From Ceratotherium simum simum (lineage: Eukaryota > Chordata > Mammalia > Perissodactyla > Rhinocerotidae): a stretch of DNA of 64,000 bases. The notes beneath the pieces are model-generated. The model did not search any database, was not told where the DNA came from, and worked only from the letters and a program-made list of their open reading frames with translations. Both the position numbers and the translations under genes were made by a program. The DNA lies in assembly GCF_000283155.1 (NCBI RefSeq), contig NW_004454179.1:6943557-7007556 (forward strand), in the 5' to 3' direction. Below, one piece after another: positions 10,935-22,308 of the stretch (its first letter is position 1; each line of letters starts with the position of its first letter).

Positions 10935-12425
10935 CTTGTCATTCCAAAACAAAAAGTTTTAAAAAATTGCATGTATGTACCAACATAAAACAAATACAAA
11001 ATGATTTTTAAAAGATCTCACTTTGAATATCATCAAAAGTTAAGTACTTAGGAATAAATCTAATGAAAGATATGTAAAACCTCTACATTGAAAACTATAG
11101 AATATTATAGAGATCAATTTTTAAAGACAAATAAATAGAAGGATAGATCATGTTTATGGATTGGAAGACTCAGTATTGTTTAGATGTCAATATCCTCAAA
11201 TTAACCTAACCTAACCTTCAAGGCAATCCTAATCAAAATTCCAGCAAGGATTGTGTACGTGTATGTGTGTATGTGTAAACCAACAAACTGATTCTAAAAT
11301 TAAAATGGAATTCAAAGGGCCAAGAATAGCCAAGGCAATCCTGAAGAACAAAAATAACACCAGAAGACATATTACCTGATATCAAGACTATTATAAAGGT
11401 ATGATAATTAACACAGTGTGTATTACATGCAAAAAAGACAAACTGATCAGTGGAATATAACTGAGAGGCCAGAAACAGACCCACACATATATGGTCACCT
11501 GATTTATCACAAAGATGACACTACAGTAAGGAAGAGATAATATTTCAGTAAATAGTGTTTAGGCAATTGGGTAACAACATGGATAAAAGTATATCTTGAT
11601 CACTACCTCATTCTACACACAAAAATCAATTCCAAGTGAATTGTAGATCTAAATGTGAAAGATAAAACAATAAAATTCTTAGAAGAGAACATGTCCTTCA
11701 CCTTGAAGTAGGCAAAACTTTTAAAGACAAGACATAAAAGCACTAATCAAAAAGAAAAAAATTGATAAATTTAACTATATTAAATTAAGAACTTCTGTAC
11801 AAAAAGAAAATACCATTATGAGAATGAAAATGCACTGCACAGAATGAGAGCAGATATTCACAATACATATATTCTACAAAAGACTCATATCCAGAATATA
11901 TAAAGAACTTATATGTAAAAACCAACTTTATAAATAAGGAATATACAAAGAAATACAGACAACCAAATAGAAAAACAGAGAAAAGATGAATAGGCACGTT
12001 ACCAAAAAAAGTACCGAGATGGCCAGTATATACATGAAAAGGTGCTCAACGTCTCTAGTTATCTCCAGAATGGCTAAAATGAAAAATGCCAAATGTAAGA
12101 CCATCCAAAACACTCCTACACTGATGGTGAGAGAGTGAATTGGTGCAACTAATTTCGGAAAACTGTTTGGCACTAGCAACTAAAGCTAAACATGTGCATA
12201 CTCTATGATCTAGCAATTCCACCCCTAGGTGAGTACCCATAGAAATGCACACATATGCTCACCAAAAGATGTGTACCAGAATATTCACTGGAGCATTGTT
12301 TGTAGTAGTCAACTACTGGAAACTATCCAAATGCCTATCAACGGTAAAATGAATAAAATTTAGTGCACTCACACAATGAATAGTACTTATCAACGAGAAT
12401 GAATGGGCAGTCTCATTACATACAT
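10935..12425 (+). mobile_element. L1 ORF2 C-terminal half and 3' end
   Basis: The sense-oriented L1 series 'tacttaggaataaatctaat', 'gaaaactatagaat', 'aaggcaatcctaatcaaaat', 'gggccaagaatagccaaggc' and 'tactggaaactatccaaatg' appears in the correct order. There are many stops and small indels, so no protein is encoded. It probably belongs with the pieces upstream as one disrupted L1 cluster. Confidence 0.85.
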
Positions 12426-12429
12426 AAAC

Positions 12430-12815
12430 AATTCCCTTTGTTGAACATTAATTTGGTTGTATTTTTTCTACTATTAATAATCAAATATTAAAATTTTGTT
12501 CTTTTTATCCACTACCTTTTTAAGTCTTCACATGGGCTCAAATTTTTGCCATTTTGAGCACCTTGTGAAGATGCTGCAAAAGGCTTCTCTGTATGGGTGG
12601 TACAACACCTGCTAACTGGATACGTGAGATTTATTTTATAATTCCTTTGTTTTGAAACTTATTTTGCTAGGTCTTGTTGGTGTTCATTGTTTTGGGTTTT
12701 CCTATTGGTGTTACCGGTTTAGATGGCTTTAGCCAAGGGATAGGCATCAATTTCCTACATATAGTATCTTCTTCCTACAAAACTTCTAATGCCTTAAACT
12801 TTGAATGTTACACTA
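12430..12815. other. No recognisable feature
   Basis: AT-rich DNA between an L1 3' end and the next ERE. Nothing can be supported here. Confidence 0.5.
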
Positions 12816-12817
12816 TC

Positions 12818-13085
12818 AAATTAAAAACAAATATCAAGGGCCGGCCCAATGGCGTAGTGGTTAAGTGCACGCACTCCACTGCTGGCGGCCTGGGTTCGGA
12901 TCCTGGGTGTGCACCCATGCAGTGCTTGTCAGGCCATGCTGTGGCAGCGTCCCACATAAAGTGGAGGAAGATGGGCATGGATGTTAGCTCAGGGCAGTCT
13001 TCCTCAGCAAAAAGAGGAGGATTGGCATGGATGTTAGCTCAGGGCTGATCTTCCTCACAAAAAAAAAAAAAATTAAAAACAAATA
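12818..13085 (+). mobile_element. ERE SINE, tail-type, sense orientation
   Basis: GGGCCGGCCC head, A box-like TGGCGTAGTGG, B box GGTTCGGATCC, then GTCCCACATAAAGTGGAGG and two tail units ending in an A-run. The target duplication AAATTAAAAACAAATAT is at 12818-12834 and about 13070-13085. It lacks the ACTAGAAGGATGTGC section of the other ERE type. Confidence 0.93.
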
Positions 13086-13464
13086 TAAATTACTATAACA
13101 TTACATCAAATTAAAATGTGTGGGTTCATGCAAAGTTGAGTTTGCTTATTTTACTTAATATACCACAGTATGTATTACTACAATTTTGCAATTCTATTTT
13201 GCATACTGTGGTATTTTGTTTAAATCTAGAAATGTAAAATTATTTGTTTGAAACTTTCAGGCGCTTGACTTTGATGAATCCTAATAACTTAGACAACTCA
13301 AGCTCTAAGGAAACTTCAGAATACCTCGTCCAACCTTCTCCTTTTATAGAAGTAGAAAATGAGGGCCAGAGAACTGAGTGATTTGTTGAAGGTCATAAGC
13401 AAATTGATGACCAAAGGAGATGTCCAACAGATTTCAAAGGTATAATGAGGACTATGATCCTCAA

Positions 13465-13721
13465 CTTACTTTTTTTTTTAGAAAGGTTGGCCCCAAGCTA
13501 ACATCTATTGCCAATTTTCCTCCTTTTTTCCTTTTTTCTCCCCAAAGCCCCAGTAGATAGTTGTATGTCATAGTTGTACATCCTTCTAGTTACTCTATGT
13601 GGGATGCTGCCTCAGCACAGCTTGATGAGCAGTGAGTAGGTCCATGCCCAGGATCCGAACTGGCAAACCCCGCCACCGAAGCAGAACGTGAGAACTGAAC
13701 TTCTATGCCACCGGACCAGCC
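13465..13721 (-). mobile_element. ERE SINE, older, single-tail form
   Basis: A T-run, one tail unit (GGTTGGCCCCAAGCTAACATC), a pyrimidine tract, then the ERE body with AGTAGATAGTTGTATGTC, to the reversed head CCGGACCAGCCCC. It is more diverged than its neighbours. A possible target duplication is CTCAA. Confidence 0.85.
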
Positions 13722-13796
13722 CCCTCAATTTTCTGAAAGGGTGATAGATCAAAGAATTGACCAATAGAGTTTGCCAGAGTTAACAGTCAGACAATA

Positions 13797-14056
13797 TGAA
13801 AGTGTGGGTTTTTTTGTGTGTGTGTGAGAGGAAGATCGGCCCTGAGCTAACATCCACACCAATCCTCCTCTTTTTGCTGAGGAAGACTGGCCCTGGGCTA
13901 ATATCTGTGCCCACCTTCCTCCACTTTTTATATGGGAAGCTGCCACAGCATGGCCTGACAAGCGGTGAATCGGTGCACGCCCAGGATCCGACCCGGGCCG
14001 CCAGCAGCAGAGCGCGCGCACTTAACCGCTATGCCACTGGGCCAGCCCTGAAAGTG
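13797..14056 (-). mobile_element. ERE SINE, tail-type
   Basis: A GT-rich run, two tail units, CCACTTTTTATATGGGAAGC, then the body to the reversed head CTGGGCCAGCCC. TGAAAGTG at 13797-13804 and 14049-14056 is the target duplication. It lies only about 80 bases from the previous ERE. Confidence 0.92.
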
Positions 14057-14059
14057 CAT

Positions 14060-14465
14060 TTGTACAGCAACATGATTATCTGTTTGGAACACCTAGAGTT
14101 TATTGGCATCTTTAACACTGCATCTAGGAGAGCGTCTGCCAAGAAGAATCTGACTAAGAGAATAAAAGCTTTCAGAAAGATGTAAAGAGTATTTTCAAGA
14201 AGAGTTGTAAGGGGGAGTGTTTTATGCTAAGGTGACATCAACTGCAAGCAACTTGTGGATATTATGTTTTCTTTTTTTAAGTGAATGTAAGGAAAAAAAT
14301 CGAGATGTCATTCATCATTTTAGTGTACTTAATCTCTGTATTCTTAATATGAAATGTCACCCATTCCACGAATAGATGAACTCGCCTTTGTTTTATGTTG
14401 CACCAGTTCTTTATGTAACACTATATTTACATTATTTCCAGTCTTCCACAGTGTGTGCCTTGGAA
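14060..14465. other. No recognisable feature
   Basis: AT-rich sequence without supported gene or repeat. Confidence 0.5.
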
Positions 14466-14469
14466 TTTG

Positions 14470-14802
14470 TTACTTCTGCATTTCTTTTTTTTTGTGAAGA
14501 AGATCAGCCCTGAGCTAACATCCGTGCTAATCCTCTTTTTGCTGAGGAAAGACTGGCTCTGAGCTAACATCTATTGCCAATCCTCCTCCTTTTTTTTTTT
14601 TTTTTTGTCTTCCCCAAAGCCCCAGTAGATAGTTGTATGTCATAGCTGCACATCCTTCTAGTTGCTCTATGTGGGACGTGGCCTCAGCATGGCCGGAGAA
14701 GCAGTGCGTTGGTGCACGCCCAGGATCCGAACCCGGGCCACCAGCAGCAGAGTGCGCACACTTAACTGCTAAGCCACGGGCTGGCCCTTACTTCTGCATT
14801 TC
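14470..14802 (-). mobile_element. ERE SINE, long form
   Basis: Both tail units and the full body are present, with the reversed A box area CTGCTAAGCCACG. TTACTTCTGCATTTC occurs at 14470-14484 and 14788-14802 as a perfect 15-bp target duplication, so the insertion is fairly young. Confidence 0.95.
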
Positions 14803-14804
14803 AA

Positions 14805-15345
14805 TTGATTTGGGAAGAACTGTTATTGGATCAGTAAGACATTGCTTGAGAAGAAATTATAGACTTGTGCTGCAGGGAAAATAGTAAGAGCCATTAGCAT
14901 ATGTAATTGTTTAAGACATTCGGCATAACACAGCTTTAGTGACAAACGACTGTGCTTAAACTTTTGAAAAGGCATTTTAATGAGAAATTACAAATAAAAG
15001 AATATTAATAAGAGTTTATTTTTGGAAAAGATTGTGGATTGGCTAGCAGAATTATTAAATATACTATTCCAATGTTTTATCCTCTTTCAAGAACAACTGT
15101 ACTAGTCAACACAAGAGCATTTATGCTCTGAGGAAACAAAAAATCCCAATAAATTCATATAAAACTTCTAAGACTTAATGGGTAAGCATTTGTTAAATGT
15201 CAATAGCCCAGTGTTTAATTTATATAGCTGAAGTAAAAGGGAAGTTTGACAACTATCTTTTAATTACATACAAATCCAAGCTAGCACTTGCCTTGATCTA
15301 TGATGCACTACAGTGAAAAAGAGGAAAACCAAATTACTGGAATCT
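14805..15345. other. No recognisable feature
   Basis: AT-rich DNA. I see no gene, RNA or repeat that I can name. Confidence 0.5.
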
Positions 15346-15349
15346 TTTG

Positions 15350-15560
15350 AGTTCAAATTCTTCCATCTATCTGTTGTGTGAATTTGAATAAGGTATCTAA
15401 ACTCTATATGCTTTATTTTCCCCAACTCTAAAATGAGATACAAAATAGTACCTACCTTACAGAATTGTTTTAAGTATTAAATGAAATAAGGCAGGTAAGG
15501 TGCTTAGCTCAAGATTTAGCTTAGAGTCCTTAATCAATAAATAGTAGCTCCTATCATTAT
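15350..15560 (+). repeat. MIR SINE
   Basis: 'tgtgtgaatttgaataaggt', 'tctaaaatgagatacaaaat', 'agtacctaccttacagaatt' and a terminal 'tcaataaatagtagctc' follow the MIR 3' two-thirds in sense orientation. Ancient and diverged. Confidence 0.75.
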
Positions 15561-15673
15561 TCCACAAATTCATATAAGCTACTCTGATTTTTTCCCTAAA
15601 CTGATAAGTACTTAAGATGTCTGTATTGTCTTTTTACGGTAACAATTACTATATACCTGCAAGGAACGTAATT

Positions 15674-15987
15674 AAGATTCATCCACACCGGCCCTGTGGC
15701 TTAGCAGTTAAGTGCGCGCGCTCCGCTACTGGCAGCCCGGGTTCGGATCTCGGGCGCGCACCATGCACCGCTTCTCCGGCGATAGGCTGAGTCCCACATA
15801 CAGCAACTAGAAGGATGTGCAACTATGACATACAACTATCTACCTGGGCTTTGGGGGGAAAAAAGGAGGAAGATTGGCAATAGATGTTAGCTCAGAGCTG
15901 GTCTTCCTCAGCAAAAAGAGGAGGATTAGCGTGGATGTTAGCTCAGGGCTGATCTTCCTCACAAAAAAAAAAAAAGATTCATCCACA
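15674..15987 (+). mobile_element. ERE SINE, long form, sense orientation
   Basis: Head ACCGGCCCTGTGGCTTAGC, A and B boxes, the body with CAGCAACTAGAAGGATGTGC, then two tail units and an A-run. AAGATTCATCCACA at 15674-15687 and 15974-15987 is a perfect 14-bp target duplication. The second tail unit begins at about 15912. Confidence 0.95.
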
Positions 15988-16042
15988 ATAATGAAACTAC
16001 TCTTTATGATAACCCAGCATCATATGATATCAATTCATTTCC

Positions 16043-16068
16043 TATATCATATCATATCATATCATATC
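16043..16068. repeat. (ATATC)n microsatellite
   Basis: About five uninterrupted copies of a 5-bp ATATC-type unit. An AT-rich simple repeat. Confidence 0.85.
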
Positions 16069-16079
16069 TGGTACTCTTA

Positions 16080-17090
16080 GAGGCCACAGTTGAAAGATCA
16101 TTGTACAAGGAGTGAGCAGATGTAAACTCTATGCCCGGCTCTATCTGTTCAGCTTTCATCCTTGAAGTTGATCTAAATATCTAACGACTCTGCACCTTGC
16201 ATCTTCTGACCCATGAAAACCAACTGGTCTGCCACCTGGTCATTTGGGTAGCTGGTACATAAGAGGCTCTGAATAACAAATCTTTTAAAAGATTAAATGA
16301 AAACAAATTAGAATGGTTGCTCAGTAATGAGGAGTCATTTTTGTTAGATGGGAAAATTATCAGATGTAAATTTTGAAATGCACATTGTGCTGAAGCTCAG
16401 AGAGGATATTTAAGTACTTTCTATGATTTTACCAAACTTTCTTTTTCTTATTTAAACTAAACTTTTCTTTAGGACTTCCTTTGGTTTTAAACACTTTCAT
16501 TTTGCCTAATTCAGATGCATTTTATACCTTTTCAAGCTTAAAAATTGTAACGCATTTTCCATGGAAACAACCTTCATTTGCCACCTAGTTATAAATAACT
16601 CCTTTCTGGTGATTCTTTTTTTTTCTTAGTCACCTAACAAAGAAAATAGTGAACTGTTTGTTTGTTTGTTCACCAAAACCAGATGAACATAATACCATGT
16701 GGTCAGGTAAATATAGGTCAGCAGAGAACATGATTCTAAGGACTTAACGGAAAAAGGTTCACTCACTCCATTAAAAAAATCAAAAATAAAGCTAGACATA
16801 GTTAAATTTTATCCCTACATCCTCTTGAAGCAGCTTATATCTTATAGTCAATTCTATTGTCATTTGGGAAAATATCTTATAAACTTAAAATTCCACTTAA
16901 CATCATTCTGTGTGCTGTTTTATTCTTAAAATGTCTATTCATATATTTTTACAGTGCTATGATCAATACAACTATGCTGCACTCTTTTTCAGTTTTGGTT
17001 AACTTAACACCAAATGTAAATAACCAGATCTCATGTGCTTATTTTTCTAACTGGCTGGCCATTACTCTATTATATTGCTTTAATTTAACT
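16080..17090. other. No recognisable gene or repeat
   Basis: About 1 kb of AT-rich DNA with short open frames that show no family resemblance. Confidence 0.5.
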
Positions 17091-17092
17091 TT

Positions 17093-17369
17093 TGAGTAGC
17101 TAAGATTATTTATTTTATTTTTTGTGAGGAAGATCGGCCCTGAGCTAACATCTGCCAATCCTCCTCTTTTTTTGCTGAGGAAGACTGGCCCTGGGTTAAT
17201 ATCCGTGCCCATCTTCCTGCACTTTATATGGGACCCCGCCACAGCATGGCTTAACAAGCAGTGCATTGGTGCACGCCGGGATCCGAACCAGCAAATCCCG
17301 GGCTGCTGCAGCGGAGCGCACGCACTTAATCGCTTGCGCCACCGGCAGGCCCCTGAGTAGCTAAGATTA
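17093..17369 (-). mobile_element. ERE SINE, tail-type
   Basis: Two tail units (one interrupted by a longer T-run), CACTTTATATGGGACCCCGC, then the body to CCACCGGCAGGCCCC, with the head slightly mutated. TGAGTAGCTAAGATTA at 17093-17108 and 17354-17369 is a perfect 16-bp target duplication. Confidence 0.95.
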
Positions 17370-17744
17370 AAGACAAATTAACATTTTCTGAAGTTCAAAC
17401 TGAAGGTTACCAGTTTTTAAAATGACCTAGTTCAGCATTACATTATTTTTCCTAAGTTATAATTTGCCACACACTTGGGGATATTGCTAACATTTTATGA
17501 CAGTTATCTTTTTAAAATATTTAAATTTGAGATTTTCAAGTGTGTTGTTTCATTATGTCTATTTTTTATCTAGAGATCTTCTTTTTCTGATTATAGAAAT
17601 AATATATCATTGTAAACAATTCAAATAGTAGTGAAATGTATAGTAAAAAAAAGACAAGTACACTATAATTCAATCCACACAAAGATAATGTCTTAACATT
17701 TTGTGGATCATATTTTTATACTTTTTTCAAAGTATACACACATA

Positions 17745-18525
17745 CATTCCCTCATTTATTTAACAAACATTTTTTGAGTGCCTATTACGTGCTGGGAGGC
17801 AGATAAGAGGCTATTGTAGCAGTTCAGGTAAGAGCTCATGGTGGCTTGAACTAAGGTAATAGTGGTGGAGGTGGGGAGAAGTGGCTGGATTAAGGCTTTA
17901 TTTTGAAGATAGAACTGACAGGACTTGTTCATCCATTTTTGTGTGTGTGTGTGAGGAAGATCAGCCCTGAGCTAACATCCATGCCAATCCTCCTCTTTTT
18001 GCTGAGGAAGACTGGCCCTGGGCTAACATCCGTGCCCATCTTCCTCTACTTTATATGGGACGCCGCCACAGCATGGCCTGAGAAGTGCGTGCCTGGGATC
18101 CGAATCCAGGCCGCCAGCAGCGGAGCATGCGCACTTGACCACTACGCCAAAGGGCCGGCCCCTGTTCATCCATTGATGTGAAAGAAATAGAGGAATCAAG
18201 GGTGACTCTTGGGCTTTTGGCCTATAAAACTGGCTACTGGGGGGTACCATTTACTGATATAGGGAAGACTATGGGAGGTGCAAATCTTGGGAAGAGAATC
18301 AAGAGTTGGGTTCCAGTATATTGAGATGCCTGTTAGACATGCAACAGAAGATATACAGTAGGAAGTTGTTGCTCAGGGGATGAAACAGGGATGGAGATAT
18401 AAATTTGGGAGTCATTGATATACGGACAGTATTTAAAGCCACAGAACCGGATGAAATTGCCAAGGAAGTGTGAGCAGATAGAGCAGAGTGTTGAGTATTC
18501 TAACATTTCAAGATGGGAAGAGTTT
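17745..18525 (-). mobile_element. L2 LINE ORF segment (left part), interrupted by an ERE
   Basis: It begins with the reversed L2 3' signature (TTATTTAACAAACATTTTTT, then 'gagtgcctattacgtgctgg') and continues through purine-rich sequence that is the complement of the L2 reverse-transcriptase C-terminal region. It is split at 17938-18162 by an ERE. Its continuation lies 4.5 kb away at 22,998-23,395, beyond two nested L1 insertions. Frames are decayed. Confidence 0.7.
17926..18174 (-). mobile_element. ERE SINE inserted in L2
   Basis: A GT run, two tail units, then a body with a short internal deletion (GAGAAGTGCGTGCCTGGG lacks part of the usual GCGGTGCGTCGGTGCGC). TGTTCATCCATT at 17926-17937 and 18163-18174 is the target duplication. 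Confidence 0.93.
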
Positions 18526-18527
18526 CC

Positions 18528-18737
18528 TTCTTTTTAAGGGCTGAATAGTATTCCATTGTAGGTATATACCACATTTTCTTTATCTATTCATCTGTTGATA
18601 GACATTTGGATTGTTTCCACATCTTGGCTATATCAATAGTGTTGCAACGAACATGGGAGTGCTAATATCTCTTTGAGATCTTGATTTCAATTCAATACTC
18701 AGAACAGTATTGCTGGATCATATGGTAGTTCCTTTTT
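18528..18737 (-). mobile_element. Inverted part of an old L1 3' region
   Basis: 'gaatagtattccattgtagg' and 'tcatctgttgatagacattt' are L1 ORF2 end and 3' region sequences in antisense. The 3' terminal part of what is probably the same L1 lies in the opposite orientation at 22,856-22,997. This is the structure expected from twin priming. A younger L1 separates the two halves. Confidence 0.65.
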
Positions 18738-18921
18738 TTTTTTTTTTTGCTTTTTCCCCCATTTATTTTTTGTTTTTTCTTTATTGTGAAATTTTTGTTG
18801 TACATTATTGTCAGTCACCATATAAATGAATCCCTTCACCTCTTGTGCCCACCCCGCACTCCCCTTGCCCCTGGTAACCACCAAACAGTTCTCTCTGTCC
18901 GTGTGTTGGTTTATCTTCCAC

Positions 18922-19021
18922 NNNNNNNNNNNNNNNNNNNNNNNNNNNNNNNNNNNNNNNNNNNNNNNNNNNNNNNNNNNNNNNNNNNNNNNNNNNNNNN
19001 NNNNNNNNNNNNNNNNNNNNN
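18922..19021. other. Assembly gap (100 N)
   Basis: Exactly 100 unknown bases inside the 3' UTR of the younger L1. The round length suggests a placeholder of unknown true size. Any frame read across it is meaningless. Confidence 0.99.
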
Positions 19022-19127
19022 ATTTTGTCTTTTTTTATGGCTGAGCAGTATTCCATTGTGTATATATACCACATCATCTTTATCCACTCATCAGTCAAGG
19101 GACATTTGGGTTGCTTCTATGTCTTGG

Positions 19128-19904
19128 CTATAGTGAATAATGCTGCGATGAACATAGGGGTGCATAAGCCTCTTTGATTGTTGATTTCAGGTTCATTGGG
19201 TAGATACCCAGTAGCAGGATAGCTGGATCACAAGGTATTTCTATTTTTAATTTTTTGAGGACTCTCCATACTGTTTTCCATAGAGGCTGCACCAGTTTGC
19301 ACTCCCACCAGAAGTGAATCAGGGTTCCCATTTCTGCACAGCCTCTCCAGCATTTGTTGCTTTTTGTCTTGGTGATTATAGCCATTCTAATGGGTGTAAA
19401 ATGATATCTTACTGTGGTTTTGATTTGCATCTCCCTGATGATTAGTGATGTTGAACATCTTTTCATGTGCCTATTGGCCATCTGTATATCTTCTTTGCAG
19501 CAGTGTCTGTTCATTTCCTCTGCCCATTTTTTGATCGGGTTGTTTGTTTTTTTGTTGTTCAGTTGTGTGAGTTCTTTATATATTATGCAGGTTAACCCCT
19601 GGTCAGATATATGGTTTGCAAATATTTTTTCCCAGTTGATGGGTTGCCTATTCATTTTGATCCTGGTTTTGTTTGCCTTGTAGAAGGTCTTTAGTCTGAT
19701 GAAGTCCCACTTGTTTATTTTTGCTTTTGTTTCCCTTGTCTGAGTAGACATGGAATTTGAGAAGATCCCTTTATGACTAATGATGAATAGTGTACTGCCT
19801 ATATTTTCTTCCAGGAGTTTTATAATTTCAGGTCTCACCTTCAGGTCTTTGATCCATTTTGAGTTAATTTTTTTGTATGGCAAAGGAAGGTGGTCTATTT
19901 TCAT
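19128..19904 (-). pseudogene. L1 ORF2 protein C-terminal fragment
   Basis: A 258-residue open frame on the minus strand matches the C-terminal part of L1 ORF2p, the endonuclease and reverse transcriptase that carries out target-primed reverse transcription. The cysteine motif is intact in form: C185, C189, H197 and C202 (CX3CX7HX4C), preceded by the usual basic segment and followed by a tryptophan-containing stretch ([10 protein letters not shown]). The fragment lacks endonuclease and catalytic reverse-transcriptase domains. The methionine at its start is an internal codon, not a real start. Confidence 0.85.
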
Positions 19905-20078
19905 TATTTTGTAAGTGGCTGTCCAGTTTTCCCAGCACCACTTATTGAAGAGACTTTCCTTTCTCCATTATATGTTCTTTGCTCCTTTGTCAAAGATTAG
20001 CTGCCTGTAGATGTGAGGTTTTATTTCCGGGCCTTCAATTCCGTTCCATTGATCTGTGTGTCTGTTTCTGTACCAGTA

Positions 20079-20658
20079 TCATGCTGTTTTGATTACTATC
20101 GCTTTGTAGTAGTATGTTTTGAAGTCAGGGATTGCAATGCATCCAGCTTTGTTCTTTTTTCTCAGGATTGCTTTAGCTATTTGAGATCTTTTGTTGCCCC
20201 ATATGAGTTTTAGTATTCTTTGTTCTATTTCCATGAAGAATGTCCTTGGGATTCTGATTGGGATTGCATTGAATTGGTAGATTGCTTTAGGTAGTATGGA
20301 CATTTTAACTATGTTTATTCTTCCAATCCATGTGCATTGAATATTTTTCCGTTCCTTTATGTCATCATTGATTTCACTCAATAATGTCTTATAGTTTTCA
20401 TTGTATAGGTCTTTCACATCCTTGATTAAATTTATTCCTAGATATTTTATTCTTTTGTTGCAATTGTAAATGGGATTGTCTTCTTGAGTTCTCTGTCAGT
20501 TTGTTGTTGGCATATAGAAATGCAACCAATTTCTGTAAGTTGATTTTGTACCCAGCAACTTTGCTGTAGTTGTTGATTATTTCTAATAGTGTTCCAATGG
20601 ATTCTTTAGCATTTTCTATATATAAGATCACGTCATCCACAAACAGCGAGAGTTTCAC
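20079..20658 (-). pseudogene. L1 ORF2 reverse-transcriptase and thumb fragments, frameshifted
   Basis: There are two overlapping minus-strand frames. One (20,398-20,658) carries [10 protein letters not shown], the catalytic FADD box with A changed to V, near its residues 4-13. The other (20,079-20,417) carries the thumb-region sequence [20 protein letters not shown] and the downstream KLIWGNK. A frameshift near 20,400-20,450 separates them, so the ORF2 here is not translatable as one protein. Confidence 0.85.
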
Positions 20659-20884
20659 TACTTCATTGCCTATTTGTACTCCTTTTATGCCTCTTTCTTG
20701 CCTAATTGCTCTGGCCAGAACCTCCAGTACTATGTTGAATAAAAGGGGCGAGAGTGGGCACCCTTGTCTTGTTCTTGTTTTCAGAGGGATGGCTTTCAGT
20801 TTTTCCCCATTGAGTATGATGTTAGCTGTGGGTTTGTCACATACGGCCTTTAGTATGTTGAGTAACTTTCCTTCTGTACCGATT

Positions 20885-21147
20885 TTTTTGAGAGTTTTTG
20901 TGTGTGTGTGAGAGGAAGATCAGCCCTGTGCTAACATCCGCCAATCCTCCTCTTTTTTCTTTTTGCTGAGTATGACTGGCCCTGGGCTAACATCCGTGCC
21001 AATCTTCCTCCACTTTCTATGGAACGCCGCCACAGCATGGCTTGCCAAGCGGTACGTCGGTGCGCACCCGGATCCGAACTGGTGAACCCCAGGCCACCAC
21101 AGTGGAGCGTGCACACTTAACCACTTGCACCACTGGGCCGGCTCCCC
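20885..21147 (-). mobile_element. ERE SINE (outer member of a tandem pair) in L1
   Basis: A tail-type ERE with a GT run, two tail units and CTTTCTATGGAACGCCGCC, to the head GGGCCGGCTCCCC. The left flank TTTTTGAGAGTTTTT (20,885-20,899) recurs only after the next ERE (21,385-21,399), so both EREs sit inside one target duplication. Confidence 0.9.
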
Positions 21148-21399
21148 TTTTTTTTTTTTTTCTGAGGAAAATTGGCCCTGAGCTAACATCCATGCCAATC
21201 CTCCTCTTTTTGCTGAGGAAGACTGGCCCTGGGCTAACATCTGTGCCTATCTTCCTCCACTTTATATGGGACGCCGCCACAGCATGGCCTGACAAGCGGT
21301 GCCTCGGTGTGCGCCTGGGATCCGAACCCTGGCTGCTAGTGGCGGAGCCCGCGCACTTAACTGCTGTGCCACAGGCCTGGCCTCTTTTTGAGAGTTTTT
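21148..21399 (-). mobile_element. ERE SINE (second of the pair) in L1
   Basis: A tail-type ERE directly abutting the head of the previous one. It starts with a T-run, has two tail units and ends CACAGGCCTGGCC before the shared right target-duplication copy. It was probably inserted at the junction of the first ERE and its flank. Confidence 0.9.
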
Positions 21400-21897
21400 A
21401 TCATAAATTAGTGTTGTATCTTGTCAAATGCCTTCTCTGCACCTATTGAGATGATCATATGGTTTTTATTCCTCATTTTGTTAATGTGGTATATCACACT
21501 GATTGATTTGCAGATGTTGAACCATCCCTGTGTCCCTGGTATAAATCACACTTGATCATGGTGTGTGATCTTTCTAAAATATTGCTGTATTCATTTTGCC
21601 AATGTTTTGTTGAGGATTTTTGCATCTTTTTTATCAGTGATGTTGGTCTGTAGTTTTCCTTCTTAGTATCGTCTTTGTCTGGCTTTGGTATGAGGGTGAT
21701 GTTGGTCTCATAGTATGTGTTGCAAGTGTTCCATCTTCCTCTCTTTTTTTGAATAGTTTGAGAAGGATAGATATTAAATCTTCTTTGAATGTTTGGTAAA
21801 ATTCTCCAGAGAAGCCATCTGGTCCTGGACTTTTATTTTTTGGGAGGTTTTTGATTCCTATTTCAATCTCTTTGCTTGTGATTGGTCTATTCAGGTT

Positions 21898-22166
21898 CTC
21901 TATTTCTTCTTTTTTTTTTTTTTTTTGAGGAAGATCGCCCCTGAGCTAACATCTGGCCAATCCTCCCCTTTTTGCTGAGGAAGACTGGCCCTGGGCTAAC
22001 ATCTACACCCATCTTCCTCCACTTTATATGGGATGCTGCCACAGCATGGCTTAACAAGCGGTGCATCGGTGTGCACCCAGGATCCAAACTGGTGAAGGCC
22101 GGGCCGCCGCAGTGGAGCACGCGCACTTAACCACTTGCGCCACTGGCCCGGTCCCTCTATTTCTTC
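21898..22166 (-). mobile_element. ERE SINE in L1
   Basis: A tail-type ERE. CTCTATTTCTTC at 21,898-21,909 and 22,155-22,166 is the target duplication. L1 ORF2 antisense sequence resumes without loss on the other side. Confidence 0.94.
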
Positions 22167-22308
22167 CTGATTCAGTTTTGGGAGGTCGTATGAGTCTAAG
22201 AATTTATCCATTTCTTCTAGATTGTCCAATTTATTGGCATATAGTTTTTCATAATATTCTCTTATAATCTTTTGTATTTTTGTGGTATCCGCTGTAATTT
22301 CTCCTTTT

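Noticed and set aside
18747..19133. Open frames around the 100-base gap at 18.9-19.0 kb
   Set aside because: They cross unknown bases and lie in an L1 3' UTR.
19414..19683. Plus-strand 89-codon hydrophobic frame resembling a membrane protein
   Set aside because: It is the antisense shadow of the L1 ORF2 C-terminal region.
20920..21449. Several frames of 60-135 codons with motifs like [14 protein letters not shown]
   Set aside because: These are translations of ERE SINE tails. The same peptide recurs at every ERE in the window and is not a protein family.
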